From assembly GCF_021390495.1 (NCBI RefSeq), contig NZ_JAJEJP010000002.1:2232001-2296000 (forward strand): DNA of 64,000 nt, given 5' to 3'. Numbering within the stretch: position 1 is the stretch's first letter; each line of letters opens with the position of its first letter. Both the position numbers and the translations under genes were made by a program. Below, one piece after another: positions 27,143 through 35,996 of this stretch. This stretch comes from Paraburkholderia sp. ZP32-5 (lineage in GTDB: Bacteria > Pseudomonadota > Gammaproteobacteria > Burkholderiales > Burkholderiaceae). Under the pieces are notes generated by a model. It saw only the letters and a list, made by a program, of their open reading frames with translations. It made no database searches and was not told where the DNA came from.

Positions 27143-30100
27143 ATGAGTCGTAATAGTAATTTAATCCAGGCCGGATTAGCATTAGGCATATTCGCCAGCT
27201 TTACGGCGTTTTCGGCTCCGCAAGGCAACATGGAGCTTTTGCCTACTGGCCAGTTCATTTCACCGAAGGCAATTCCGGGTGCAGTCCAGCAGTTGCTGAA
27301 CCCGCAAATCGCGGCGAAGCCGACGCAAGTCGTCAGCGGCGCGATCAAGTCGCAGCTCAGCCCGGACGGCAACACGCTGGCTGTGATCACCGCCGGCTAC
27401 AACACGGTCTACACGGGCAGCAACAACGCCACGCTCGACAAGGCCGATTCGACCCAATACATCTTCATCTACGATGTGTCGGGCGCGAACCGGGCCAACC
27501 CGAAGTTCGTCCAGGCGATCCATCAGAACAACGCGTTCGATGGTCTAGTGTGGAACGGCAACCAGACGCTGTACGGTACGGGCGGTGCTGACGACAAGGT
27601 CTACGTGTACAGCCGCTCGTCGGCCGCACCGTCGGCTCAATGGGCTCAGACCAACGCCATCGCGCTGAACCACGCGAAGGGTATCGGTTCGGGCGTGAAG
27701 CCGAACGCCGGCGGCCTGGCTCTGTCCGCCGACGGCCGTACTCTCGTTGTCGCCAACAACTACAACGACTCGATCACGCTGATCGATACGACGTCGAACA
27801 CGATCACGTCGGAGTACGACCTGCGTCCGTTCAACACGTCGGGTCAGAATGGCGTCGCCGGTGGCGAATACCCGTGGGCGGTTTCGTTGAAGTCCGACGG
27901 CACCGCGTTCGTTTCGTCGGTTCGTGACCGTGAAGTCGTGGTGCTGAACCTGTCGAACCCGGCCGCGCCGCAGTTCATCAAGCGCATCGCGCTGCAGGGC
28001 AACGCGTACGGCATGGCCTTCTCGCCGGATCAATCGAAGCTCTACGTCGCCGTGTCGAACGCCGACCAGGTCGCTGTCATCGATACCCAGCGTCATAACG
28101 TCGACAAGACGATCGACCTCGCCATCGCGGACGAAGACGACAACGGCAACGGCAATGGTCATGGCCACGGCGACGACCACGGCTTTGGCGGCTTTGGCGG
28201 CTTCGGTTTCGGCAACGACCACGATCACGGCCATGGCAATGGCAACGGTCATGGCAACGGCAATGACGACAAGAAATACAGCGGCCGCGATACGGTCAAC
28301 GTGACGGTGTCGAAGGATGGCAGAACCATCTACGCGGTCAACAATGGCGACAACTCGATCGCCGTGATCGACCACGACGGCAACAACGGCTACCACGTGG
28401 CCGGCTTCATGCCGACCGCCTACGCGCCGAAGGACATCACGCTGAGCGCCGACGGTTCGCAGATGTACATCATCAACGGCAAGTCGAACACCGGCCCGAA
28501 CCCGCTGTACACGCCGGGCGGCAGCTCGGCCCAATACCAGTTCGGTCTGGAGCAGAGCAGCCTCGTCAGCGCACCGGTGCCGCGCGACAACACGCTCGAC
28601 CGCTTGACCAGCCAGGTAGATGAAAACAACCACTACTCGGTCAAGGAAGCGCAAAGCGATCGCCAGACGATGCAGTTCATGCACGATCACATCAAGCACG
28701 TGATCTATATCGTCAAGGAAAACCGCACGTTCGATCAGATCCTCGGTGACCTCGGCAACGGTTCGAACGGCGATCCGACGCTGACGATGTACGGCAAGGC
28801 CACCACGCCGAACTTCCACAACATCGCCGGCAACTTCGTTACGATCGACAACTTCAGCGATCCGGGCGACGGTTCGATGGACGGCTGGTCGTGGGTGCAG
28901 CACGCACACGTCACGCCGACCGAGGAAGTGTCGCAGCAGGAAAACTACGCCGGCGTCTCGCGCGGTATGTCGTATGAGTCCGAAGGCGCGAACCGCGGTC
29001 TGCCGGTTGGCCTCGCGACGACTGCCGCGCGCGATGCCGCGTCGAACGGCGGCTTCACGTCCGCGACGTCGTCGCTGCCGGGCGGCGCCGCCAACGCGCT
29101 GCCGGGTATCGCCGATATCTCGGTGCCGGATGCTCCGTTCGGCTACCAGAAGGCGAACATCTACGACGCGGTGCTGCAAGCCGGCGGTACGTTCCGCGAT
29201 TACGGCGGCATGGTCAACAACGCCGGCTCGATCGGCACGATTGCCAGCCCGCTGCTCAATCCGTTTGCCGCGAACAACGTGCAGGTTTATCCGGTCAAGC
29301 CGACGCTCGTCAATCTGACGGACCCGTACTACCGCGGCTTCGACCAGTCGTACCCGGATACCTTCCGCGAACTGGAATGGAACCGCGAGTTCCAGAGCTA
29401 TGTCGCGCACGGCAATCTGCCGTCGTTCGAACTCGTTCGTATGGGTGCTGACCACACCGGCAATTACACGACGAACGTCGGTCAGATGGGTTCGGCCGAG
29501 CAGGAAGAAGCGGATAACGACTTCGCCGTCGGCAAGCTGGTCGAGACGGTCGCGCACAGCCCGTACGCGAAGAACACGCTGATCGTGGTGGTCGAGGATG
29601 ACTCGCAGGCCGGTTCGGATCACGTCGACTCGCACCGCGCACCCGCCTATGTGATCGGCGCGTACGTGAAGCAGCACGCCGTCGTCAGCACGCCGTACAG
29701 CCAGATCAACGCGATCCGTACCATGGAAGACGTGCTCGGTACCCAGCACATCGACCTGAACACGGCCTACGCGAAGCCGATGGCTGACCTCTTCGACACT
29801 CGCTCGAATGGTTCGTGGACGTACACGGCCGTGGCATCGACGATCCTGAAGGGGACGAACGTGGGCAATGTCGCCACGGGCTCGGTCGCGACCGGTAACG
29901 ACGGCAACCAGTACGCACAGGGCGCGGACATCCATCCGCTGCACGACGCGACCTACTGGGCGAACGCGACGAAGGACTTCGACTTCTCCAAGGAAGACCG
30001 CGTTCCGCCGGACCTGTTCAATCGCGTGCTGTGGAAGGGCGTGATGGGTGACAAGCCGTATCCGGTGCCGCATTCGATCTACACGAAAGTTGCCGACGAA

Positions 30101-30154
30101 GGTGCGAAAGAAAGCACGAAAACCGTCGCCGCAACGGACGATGACGATGATTGA
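27143..30154 (+). CDS. Bifunctional YncE-like beta-propeller / phosphoesterase, secreted
   Basis: A 1003-residue exported protein; the ATG at 27143 has TGGAGG 7 nt upstream. A signal peptide covers about 1-24. Residues about 40-500 carry YVTN-type propeller repeats (SADGRTLVVANNYNDSITLIDT, SPDQSKLYVAVSNADQVAVIDT, SKDGRTIYAVNNGDNSIAVID). At about 328-378 the propeller is interrupted by a Gly/His/Asp/Asn-rich insert. The C-terminal half is an acid phosphatase/phospholipase C-like phosphoesterase starting HVIYIVKENRTFDQILGDL, with DNFSDPGDGSMDGW and VVEDDSQAGSDHVDSHRAP as likely metal-site segments. Inferred role: release of phosphate from organic phosphoesters. Confidence 0.88.
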   Translation: MSRNSNLIQAGLALGIFASFTAFSAPQGNMELLPTGQFISPKAIPGAVQQLLNPQIAAKPTQVVSGAIKSQLSPDGNTLAVITAGYNTVYTGSNNATLDKADSTQYIFIYDVSGANRANPKFVQAIHQNNAFDGLVWNGNQTLYGTGGADDKVYVYSRSSAAPSAQWAQTNAIALNHAKGIGSGVKPNAGGLALSADGRTLVVANNYNDSITLIDTTSNTITSEYDLRPFNTSGQNGVAGGEYPWAVSLKSDGTAFVSSVRDREVVVLNLSNPAAPQFIKRIALQGNAYGMAFSPDQSKLYVAVSNADQVAVIDTQRHNVDKTIDLAIADEDDNGNGNGHGHGDDHGFGGFGGFGFGNDHDHGHGNGNGHGNGNDDKKYSGRDTVNVTVSKDGRTIYAVNNGDNSIAVIDHDGNNGYHVAGFMPTAYAPKDITLSADGSQMYIINGKSNTGPNPLYTPGGSSAQYQFGLEQSSLVSAPVPRDNTLDRLTSQVDENNHYSVKEAQSDRQTMQFMHDHIKHVIYIVKENRTFDQILGDLGNGSNGDPTLTMYGKATTPNFHNIAGNFVTIDNFSDPGDGSMDGWSWVQHAHVTPTEEVSQQENYAGVSRGMSYESEGANRGLPVGLATTAARDAASNGGFTSATSSLPGGAANALPGIADISVPDAPFGYQKANIYDAVLQAGGTFRDYGGMVNNAGSIGTIASPLLNPFAANNVQVYPVKPTLVNLTDPYYRGFDQSYPDTFRELEWNREFQSYVAHGNLPSFELVRMGADHTGNYTTNVGQMGSAEQEEADNDFAVGKLVETVAHSPYAKNTLIVVVEDDSQAGSDHVDSHRAPAYVIGAYVKQHAVVSTPYSQINAIRTMEDVLGTQHIDLNTAYAKPMADLFDTRSNGSWTYTAVASTILKGTNVGNVATGSVATGNDGNQYAQGADIHPLHDATYWANATKDFDFSKEDRVPPDLFNRVLWKGVMGDKPYPVPHSIYTKVADEGAKESTKTVAATDDDDD

Positions 30155-30230
30155 GTGGGCTGCGTTGTTCGGCGTTAGCGCAAATGGGCGCGTATTGCTC
30201 GATGCGTTACACGCCAGGTAGCTGGTAAGG

Positions 30231-30264
30231 GGCGGGCGGCTGTCTGCGTGGGCGGCCGCCCGCC
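30231..30264 (+). terminator. Hairpin after the phosphoesterase gene
   Basis: A 10-bp GC stem (GGCGGGCGGC / GCCGCCCGCC) with a 14-nt loop. There is no U-tract, so termination is possible rather than certain. If weak, it would allow read-through into the TonB receptor gene. Confidence 0.4.
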
Positions 30265-30338
30265 TTGTCGATTCGCTGATTACATACATCAGTCAGTTGT
30301 TGGGCATCGCATTCCAATCGATAAACCCCGCCAATAAC

Positions 30339-32558
30339 ATGAAATCAGAAAGACACCACCCCTCCAGAATCGCCATTGCCGTATCCATTGCCTTCACTAC
30401 CCTGCTGGTCGCAAAGACCGCGAAAGCCCAGGAGAACCCACCCCCGGCAGTTCAACAGACTCAAGCTCCCACCACCCTGAACGCCATCACCGTCGATGCA
30501 ACCAGACCGACGAGCGCGCCCGACAACGTCAACGATCCCGATCAAACCGCGAACGTCAGCAAGACCGGCACGCCGATCGGCGACCTGCCGATGAGCGTGC
30601 AGGAAGTGCCGCGCGGCATTCTCGACGAACAGGGCGCGACGTCGTTGCAGGAAGCGATCCGCAACGGCAATATGTCCGGCGTGAATTATGGCGGGACCGA
30701 TTCGAAAGGCTTCACCGATCACTTCATGATCCGCGGCCTGCAGGCGCAAACCTATGACGACGGCTTCTCGGACGGCGACCAGGTCAACGGGCCGACGCAT
30801 TCGCTGCTGGGTGTCGAGCGTATCGAAGTGCTCGAAGGGCCAGGCTCGGCGCTACTTGGCAGCGGGCCGCCGGGCGGCTCGATCAACCTGATCCACTACA
30901 CGCCGTCGGCGCAATTTCACTGGGGCGGCGATCTCCAGGCGGGCTCGTTCGGCACCGTCAACGCGACCGGATATGTGACGGGTCCGACCGGCATAGACGG
31001 ACTGAACTATCGTCTGGATGCGGGCGCCGGCCGCTCCGACGGCTATCGCAGCCTCGGCTCGTGGAACAAGGAAATCCGCCCCGATCTGCAATGGAAAATC
31101 GGCGACCACAAGATCGAATTCTCGCTCGACGCGCAGGATTACATGGCCACGCCCGATTCATACGGGCTGATCTACTACCAGGGCGCACCGATTCGCGGCG
31201 TCCCGTTCAACGCCAAATATTCGACGCCGTTCGCCAACGCGCACGGCAACTATCTGCGCGCGACGCTCTCCGACGAGTGGCGTATCACCGATTATTTGAC
31301 GATCAACAATCGTCTGTCGTACATGCATCACACGCTGGACTTCTACAGCAACGGCGACAGCACGCACGCGAAGGTCAAGGGCGACACGTTCACCGGCCGC
31401 CAGTTGCGCGATCAGGAAGATTCGCTCGACACGCTCGACTACCAGCTCGAGCCGGTCTGGAAATTTTCGACGGGCACCGTTCACCATACGCTGCTGACAG
31501 GCTTCGAATATCTGAACCAGGATCTCAACAGCACAAAGGCCACGGCCGACCTGCCGAACATCGACGACATCTTCGCGCCGGTGCCGCTGGAAACCTCGAT
31601 CGCGGATCTGAACTTCCAGTGCGCGCCGTCTCACTCGTGCCAGAACGACCATGTGCGCGCGAACTTCTACAGCCTGTACGCGACCGATCAGGCGGATATC
31701 ACGGACAAGTTGAAGATCCGCGCGGGCGTGCGTAAAGACTGGTTCGATACGTCACTGGCGCTCAATCCGTTGCCGGGCGAGCCGAACCGTACCGCCAACG
31801 ACGGCATCACGTTGATCCAGGGCAATACCTACACGCGCCATGATGCGCCGACCAGCTGGAACGCCGGCGTGCTGTACAAGGTGATGCCGTGGATGACGCC
31901 GTATTTCGGCGTGTCGCGCAGCTACCTCGCGAATTTCAACTCGGAAAACACGGCGTTTTCCATCGGACCGCCCGAATCGGCGCTGCAATACGAGGTGGGC
32001 GTGAAGTGGTCGTTCGAGGATGGGCTCTACGTGCTCAACACCGCGCTGTTCGATGTGAGGCGGGAACACGTGGCGACGCCGTTCGGCGACGACCAGCTCG
32101 CGTTCGATTCGCAGCGTACGCGTGGCGCCGAGGCCTCGTTTGACGCGGATCTGACGTCGCAGTGGCATATGTACGCGAATTTCACCGCGCAGCACGCACG
32201 TATCACCTATAGCCCGGACACACCTGGCGCGGTCGGCACCGCTCCGCAGGGCGTGCCCGCCTATATGGCGAACCTGTGGACGACGTATCGCTTCAGCCTG
32301 TTCGGCAAAACGGGCTTTCACGCGGGTGTCGGCGTCAACTACATGAGCCGGATGACGAACGGCTTCGCCAATGGCTATGACTGGGCGCCCGCGTCGCTGA
32401 TCGAGAACCTGCAGTTCGGTTATGCGGAGCATCACTGGGGCGTCGATCTGAACATCGACAACGTCACCAACCAGCGCTACTTCATCGCCACCAACGTGGT
32501 CGGGGCGTATCTCGGCTCGCCGTTGGCTGCTTATGTGCGGCTGCATGCGGACTTCTGA
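30339..32558 (+). CDS. TonB-dependent receptor (siderophore-receptor type)
   Basis: A 739-residue outer-membrane receptor from the ATG at 30339; a TTG at 30297 would add 14 residues, and neither has a clear ribosome site. A signal peptide ends KAQ at about 31, followed by a TonB-box-like ITVDAT. The plug domain includes PMSVQEVPRGILDEQGATSLQEAIRNG and RIEVLEGPGSALLGSGPPGGSINL. The rest is a 22-strand-type barrel ending in an aromatic residue (HADF). It follows the phosphoesterase, so it could import a phosphorus compound, a metal complex or a product of that enzyme. Confidence 0.9.
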   Translation: MKSERHHPSRIAIAVSIAFTTLLVAKTAKAQENPPPAVQQTQAPTTLNAITVDATRPTSAPDNVNDPDQTANVSKTGTPIGDLPMSVQEVPRGILDEQGATSLQEAIRNGNMSGVNYGGTDSKGFTDHFMIRGLQAQTYDDGFSDGDQVNGPTHSLLGVERIEVLEGPGSALLGSGPPGGSINLIHYTPSAQFHWGGDLQAGSFGTVNATGYVTGPTGIDGLNYRLDAGAGRSDGYRSLGSWNKEIRPDLQWKIGDHKIEFSLDAQDYMATPDSYGLIYYQGAPIRGVPFNAKYSTPFANAHGNYLRATLSDEWRITDYLTINNRLSYMHHTLDFYSNGDSTHAKVKGDTFTGRQLRDQEDSLDTLDYQLEPVWKFSTGTVHHTLLTGFEYLNQDLNSTKATADLPNIDDIFAPVPLETSIADLNFQCAPSHSCQNDHVRANFYSLYATDQADITDKLKIRAGVRKDWFDTSLALNPLPGEPNRTANDGITLIQGNTYTRHDAPTSWNAGVLYKVMPWMTPYFGVSRSYLANFNSENTAFSIGPPESALQYEVGVKWSFEDGLYVLNTALFDVRREHVATPFGDDQLAFDSQRTRGAEASFDADLTSQWHMYANFTAQHARITYSPDTPGAVGTAPQGVPAYMANLWTTYRFSLFGKTGFHAGVGVNYMSRMTNGFANGYDWAPASLIENLQFGYAEHHWGVDLNIDNVTNQRYFIATNVVGAYLGSPLAAYVRLHADF

Positions 32559-32577
32559 TCGTTCGTCAACAGTCTGA

Positions 32578-32605
32578 AACCGGTCACCGCACGCGGTGAC
32601 CGGTT
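32578..32605. terminator. Hairpin after the TonB receptor gene
   Basis: A 13-bp perfect inverted repeat (32578-32590 with 32593-32605) that folds into a tight GC-rich hairpin 20 nt after the receptor stop. No U-tract follows. It isolates the receptor from the dmeRF operon. Confidence 0.6.
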
Positions 32606-32611
32606 CCAATC

Positions 32612-32636
32612 CATATATACCCCCTCCCCCTATAGA
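32612..32636 (+). promoter_or_regulatory. Candidate DmeR (RcnR/CsoR-type) operator
   Basis: An AT-flanked double C-tract, ATATACCCCC-T-CCCCCTATAG, about 41 nt upstream of the dmeR start. RcnR/FrmR/CsoR-family repressors recognise G/C tracts flanked by AT-rich inverted repeats, which fits self-repression of dmeRF. Confidence 0.65.
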
Positions 32637-32676
32637 AAATTCGGCATAATGCAGTCCGTTACGCATGGGAACGGAT

Positions 32677-32955
32677 ATGAGCCATACCATCAAGGAAAAA
32701 CAGAAGCTGCTGAACCGGGTTCGCCGCATCAAGGGGCAAATCGAGGCCATCGAACGCGCACTGGAAGATGAACTGGGGTGCGATGAAGTCGTGCAACGCG
32801 TCACCAGTTGCCGCGGCGCGATGAATGGTCTGCTCGCCGTCGTGCTGGAAGACCACATCCGCACACACCTGGTCGATGCACCGGGCAATCGCGATCACGA
32901 TGGCGGTAGCGCGACCGAACTGCTGGTCGACGTCGTCCATAGCTATTTCAGGTGA
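32677..32955 (+). CDS. dmeR: Ni/Co-sensing repressor DmeR (RcnR/CsoR family)
   Basis: A 92-residue all-helical DUF156 repressor. The N-terminus MSHTIKEKQKL matches that of RcnR. All four side-chain or terminal positions known in RcnR for Ni(II)/Co(II) binding are present: H3, C35, H60 and H64. The ATG at 32677 is chosen over 32665 because it places His at position 3. It lies 9 bp before the CDF exporter gene. When metal binds it should release the operator upstream and induce dmeF. An aldehyde sensor of the FrmR type is less likely given H3 and H64. Confidence 0.88.
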   Translation: MSHTIKEKQKLLNRVRRIKGQIEAIERALEDELGCDEVVQRVTSCRGAMNGLLAVVLEDHIRTHLVDAPGNRDHDGGSATELLVDVVHSYFR

Positions 32956-32964
32956 GGTGCCGGT

Positions 32965-34020
32965 ATGAGCAGGTTTAGCAATACCGTACCCGGCGCCGGG
33001 CACGAACATGTTTTCCTCGGCTCGGCCCATCGGGAGAACGAGCGGCGTACATGGACAGTCATTGCGCTATGCAGCGCGATGATGGTTGCCGAAATCGTCG
33101 GCGGCAGCGTATTCGGCTCGCTGGCGCTAATAGCCGACGGACTGCATATGTCCACCCACGCGGGCGCGATGCTGCTTGCCGCAATGGCGTACACCTATGC
33201 GCGCAAACATGCAAACGACCCGCGCTTCGTGTTTGGTACGGGAAAGCTCGGTGATCTTGCGGGATTCTCGAGCGCCATCGTGCTCGCAATGATTGCGCTG
33301 CTGATCGGCTATGAGGCCATTTCGCGTTTTCTGGCACCGGTGCCCATCCGTTTTGAAGAAGCCATTTTCATTGCGGGGCTCGGTTTGCTGGTCAACCTCG
33401 CGAGCGTATGGCTGCTGAGCGGCGATCATCACGGTCATGGCCACGGTCACGGTCACGGTCACGGTCACGGTCACGGTCACGGTCACGGTCACGGTCACGG
33501 TCACGGTCACGGTCATCAGCATAGCCACGATCAGCACGACCCTGAATTCAGCGGACATGCGCACGACAGCCATCACGATGCAGCCCACCGGGACCACAAC
33601 ATCAGATCGGCCTATGTGCATGTGATCGCCGATACCGCCGTGTCGGTGCTGGCGATCATTGGTCTGGTACTGGCGCGCGCGTTTGGATGGCTATGGATGG
33701 ACCCGCTGGCGGGCATCATCGGCGCACTGGTGATCGCGAACTGGGCTTACGGACTCATCCGCGACACGGGTGGGATCCTGCTGGACATGAGCCCTGATCG
33801 GCGGCTCACCGAAAACGTTCGCCGGCGTATCGAGGCATGCGGCGATAACATAGTCGACCTCCACGTCTGGCGCGTCGGCCCCGGACATATGAGTGCAATC
33901 GTGTCGGTTGCGACCCGGCAGACGGAGCGGGATTCGCGTTTCTATCACGCCATTCTCGAGCATGTCGACGGACTGTCGCACATCACGGTCGAGGTGTTGC
34001 CGCCAGCCGCACCGGCTTGA
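32965..34020 (+). CDS. dmeF: CDF-family Co/Ni efflux transporter DmeF
   Basis: A 351-residue cation diffusion facilitator. The N-terminus GHEHVFLGSAHRENERRTW is typical of DmeF. Membrane-embedded metal sites are visible in ADGLHMSTHAGA and HVIADTAVSV. A long His-rich cytoplasmic loop (about 152-200) is dominated by repeated His-Gly. The C-terminal cytoplasmic ferredoxin-like domain contains LHVWRVGPGHMSAIVSV. GAGGTG precedes the ATG. It exports Co(II) and Ni(II) from the cytoplasm by proton antiport. Confidence 0.92.
   Translation: MSRFSNTVPGAGHEHVFLGSAHRENERRTWTVIALCSAMMVAEIVGGSVFGSLALIADGLHMSTHAGAMLLAAMAYTYARKHANDPRFVFGTGKLGDLAGFSSAIVLAMIALLIGYEAISRFLAPVPIRFEEAIFIAGLGLLVNLASVWLLSGDHHGHGHGHGHGHGHGHGHGHGHGHGHGHGHQHSHDQHDPEFSGHAHDSHHDAAHRDHNIRSAYVHVIADTAVSVLAIIGLVLARAFGWLWMDPLAGIIGALVIANWAYGLIRDTGGILLDMSPDRRLTENVRRRIEACGDNIVDLHVWRVGPGHMSAIVSVATRQTERDSRFYHAILEHVDGLSHITVEVLPPAAPA
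33445..33510 (+). repeat. Perfect 6-bp tandem repeat inside dmeF
   Basis: Eleven exact tandem copies of GGTCAC, encoding Gly-His units of the metal-binding loop. Imperfect copies flank it. Slippage would change loop length by two residues per unit without altering the frame. Confidence 0.95.
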
Positions 34021-34053
34021 TGCACTGTCGGCCGGTAAGCCCAAACAAGCCCC

Positions 34054-35253
34054 ATGCAGACCAGACCGCCAACCCGTGTTCTCCGCGAGATCCCACGCAC
34101 GGTGTGGGTGCTGGGCTGCGTGAGCCTGCTGATGGATATTTCGTCGGAGATTATCCATAGCCTGCTACCGATGTTCCTGATGGCGGGACTCGGCGCGAGC
34201 GCGACGACGATCGGTCTGATCGAAGGGATCGCGGAAGCGACCGCACCTGTCGTCAAGGTCTTTTCCGGCACGCTGAGCGACTATCTCGGCAATCGCAAGT
34301 GGCTCGCGGTCGCCGGATATGGGCTCGGCGCGCTGAGCAAACCGCTGTTCGCGATCGCGCCGACGATCGGCGTCGTCGTCACCGCGCGGATTCTCGACAG
34401 AGTCGGCAAAGGCGTGCGAGGCGCACCGCGCGACGCGATGGTGGCCGACGTCACGCCAGTACAGCTACGCGGCGCGGCATACGGACTGCGGCAGTCTCTC
34501 GACACCGTCGGCGCGTTTCTCGGACCGTTGCTGGCCGTCGTCATCATGCTGGCGTGGGCCGACAATTTCCGGCTCGCGTTCTGGCTCGCCGTCATTCCGG
34601 GCGTGATGGCAGTCGCATTGCTCGCGTTAGGCGTCGCAGAGCCCACGCGCACCACCGGCGCGAAGCGCGTCAATCCGCTCCGTTGGGACAACCTGAAGCA
34701 GTTGGGCGCGAACTACTGGTGGGTCGTGCTCGTCGGTGCCGCTTTCGCCTTGGCGCGTTTCAGCGAAGCGTTCCTCGTGCTGCGGGCGATGGGCAGCGGC
34801 GTCCCTATCGCGCTGGTTCCGCTCGTGATGGTCGCGATGAACGTCGCGTACGCTTTATCCGCGTATCCGGCGGGCAAGCTCGCCGACACCACCAGTCATA
34901 CCCGGCTGATGATCGCCGGTCTGGTGTTGCTGATCGGCGCCGATGTCGTGCTGGCCCAAGGTTCGCACTGGAGCGTCGTGCTGATCGGCGTGACGCTGTG
35001 GGGTCTGCACATGGGGATGACTCAGGGTCTGCTGGCCACGATGGTGTCGCATGCCGCGCCATCCGCGCTGCGCGGCACGGCGTTCGGCTTCTTCAATCTG
35101 CTGACCGGTATCGTGACGCTCGTGTCCAGCGTCGTTGCCGGCGCGCTATGGGACCGGGTGGGTGCGGCAACAACGTTCTATGCTGGCGCCGCGTTCAGCG
35201 CGGCAACGATCGTGTTGCTGATGATGCGCGTATCCGCGAACCGCCAGCGATAA
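34054..35253 (+). CDS. MFS transporter, NreB-like candidate metal exporter
   Basis: A 399-residue MFS protein with 12 membrane segments. The N-terminal LGCVSLLMDISSEIIHSLLPMFL and RILDRVGKGVRGAPRDAMVAD segments are typical of a subgroup often found near nickel-resistance genes. It lacks the His-rich tail of classic NreB. Its place 33 bp after dmeF and before a metal-type two-component system suggests a role in nickel or cobalt export. This is inferred from context. Confidence 0.8.
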   Translation: MQTRPPTRVLREIPRTVWVLGCVSLLMDISSEIIHSLLPMFLMAGLGASATTIGLIEGIAEATAPVVKVFSGTLSDYLGNRKWLAVAGYGLGALSKPLFAIAPTIGVVVTARILDRVGKGVRGAPRDAMVADVTPVQLRGAAYGLRQSLDTVGAFLGPLLAVVIMLAWADNFRLAFWLAVIPGVMAVALLALGVAEPTRTTGAKRVNPLRWDNLKQLGANYWWVVLVGAAFALARFSEAFLVLRAMGSGVPIALVPLVMVAMNVAYALSAYPAGKLADTTSHTRLMIAGLVLLIGADVVLAQGSHWSVVLIGVTLWGLHMGMTQGLLATMVSHAAPSALRGTAFGFFNLLTGIVTLVSSVVAGALWDRVGAATTFYAGAAFSAATIVLLMMRVSANRQR

Positions 35254-35306
35254 TCCAACGACCACCCTCGCCTGTCCGACTTTTTCTTCGCGGCAACGAT
35301 CCGCTC

Positions 35307-35996
35307 ATGAAAGTACTCATCATCGAAGACGACGCGGCCATTGCCGCGAATCTTTACGACTATCTGCAAAACCGCGGCTTCGACGTCGATGTCGCGGGCA
35401 GCGGCACCGCCGGCCTGCGGTTCGCGATTGCCGAACCCTGGGACGCGATCCTGCTGGACCTCGCGCTGCCGGGCATCGACGGCCTGACGCTATGCCGCAA
35501 GCTGCGCGACGAAGCCCATCGCGACACGCCCGTGCTGATGCTGACCGCCAGAGACACGCTCGACGACAAACTCGAAGGCTTCGGCCACGGCGCCGACGAC
35601 TATCTCGTCAAGCCGTTCTCGCTGAAGGAGGTCGGCGCGCGTCTCGACGCACTGATCAAACGCTACCGCGGGCAAGTGACGCGTCAGGAACTGCGCTGCG
35701 CGGGCGTACGCTTCGACCTCGCGACGCTCACTGTCGAACGGGCCGGCCGCGCGCTCAAACTTCAGCCGAAATGCCTGCATCTGCTGCGTATCCTGATGCA
35801 GTCGCCGCATCGTGTGCTCGGGCGGGCCGAACTGGAAGAACAGGTGTGGGGCGCGGAACTGCCGGACAGCGATACGCTGCGCGCGCACATCTACACGCTG
35901 CGCAAGGCACTGACGCAGCCCGGCGAAAAGGAGTTGATCCAGACGGTTCACGGACTCGGCTATCGCTTCATCGCGGGAGACGACGATGCGACGTAG
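35307..35996 (+). CDS. OmpR-family response regulator (CzcR-like)
   Basis: A 229-residue regulator starting MKVLIIEDDAAIAANLYDYL. The phospho-acceptor is D51 in AILLDLALPGIDG, and the Lys lies in LVKPFSLKE. The C-terminal winged helix spans about 130-225 and includes TLRAHIYTLRKAL. It overlaps the kinase gene by 11 nt. Given the RND pump downstream, it is likely a metal-responsive activator of that operon. Confidence 0.9.
   Translation: MKVLIIEDDAAIAANLYDYLQNRGFDVDVAGSGTAGLRFAIAEPWDAILLDLALPGIDGLTLCRKLRDEAHRDTPVLMLTARDTLDDKLEGFGHGADDYLVKPFSLKEVGARLDALIKRYRGQVTRQELRCAGVRFDLATLTVERAGRALKLQPKCLHLLRILMQSPHRVLGRAELEEQVWGAELPDSDTLRAHIYTLRKALTQPGEKELIQTVHGLGYRFIAGDDDAT

Noticed and set aside
27545..30289. 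914-codon minus-strand frame opposite the phosphoesterase
   Set aside because: Antisense shadow: it is rich in Arg and Val, has no recognisable domain and mirrors the codon pattern of the real gene.
33445..33510. CRISPR-like repeat
   Set aside because: Pure hexamer repeats without spacers, in frame inside dmeF; a coding microsatellite.
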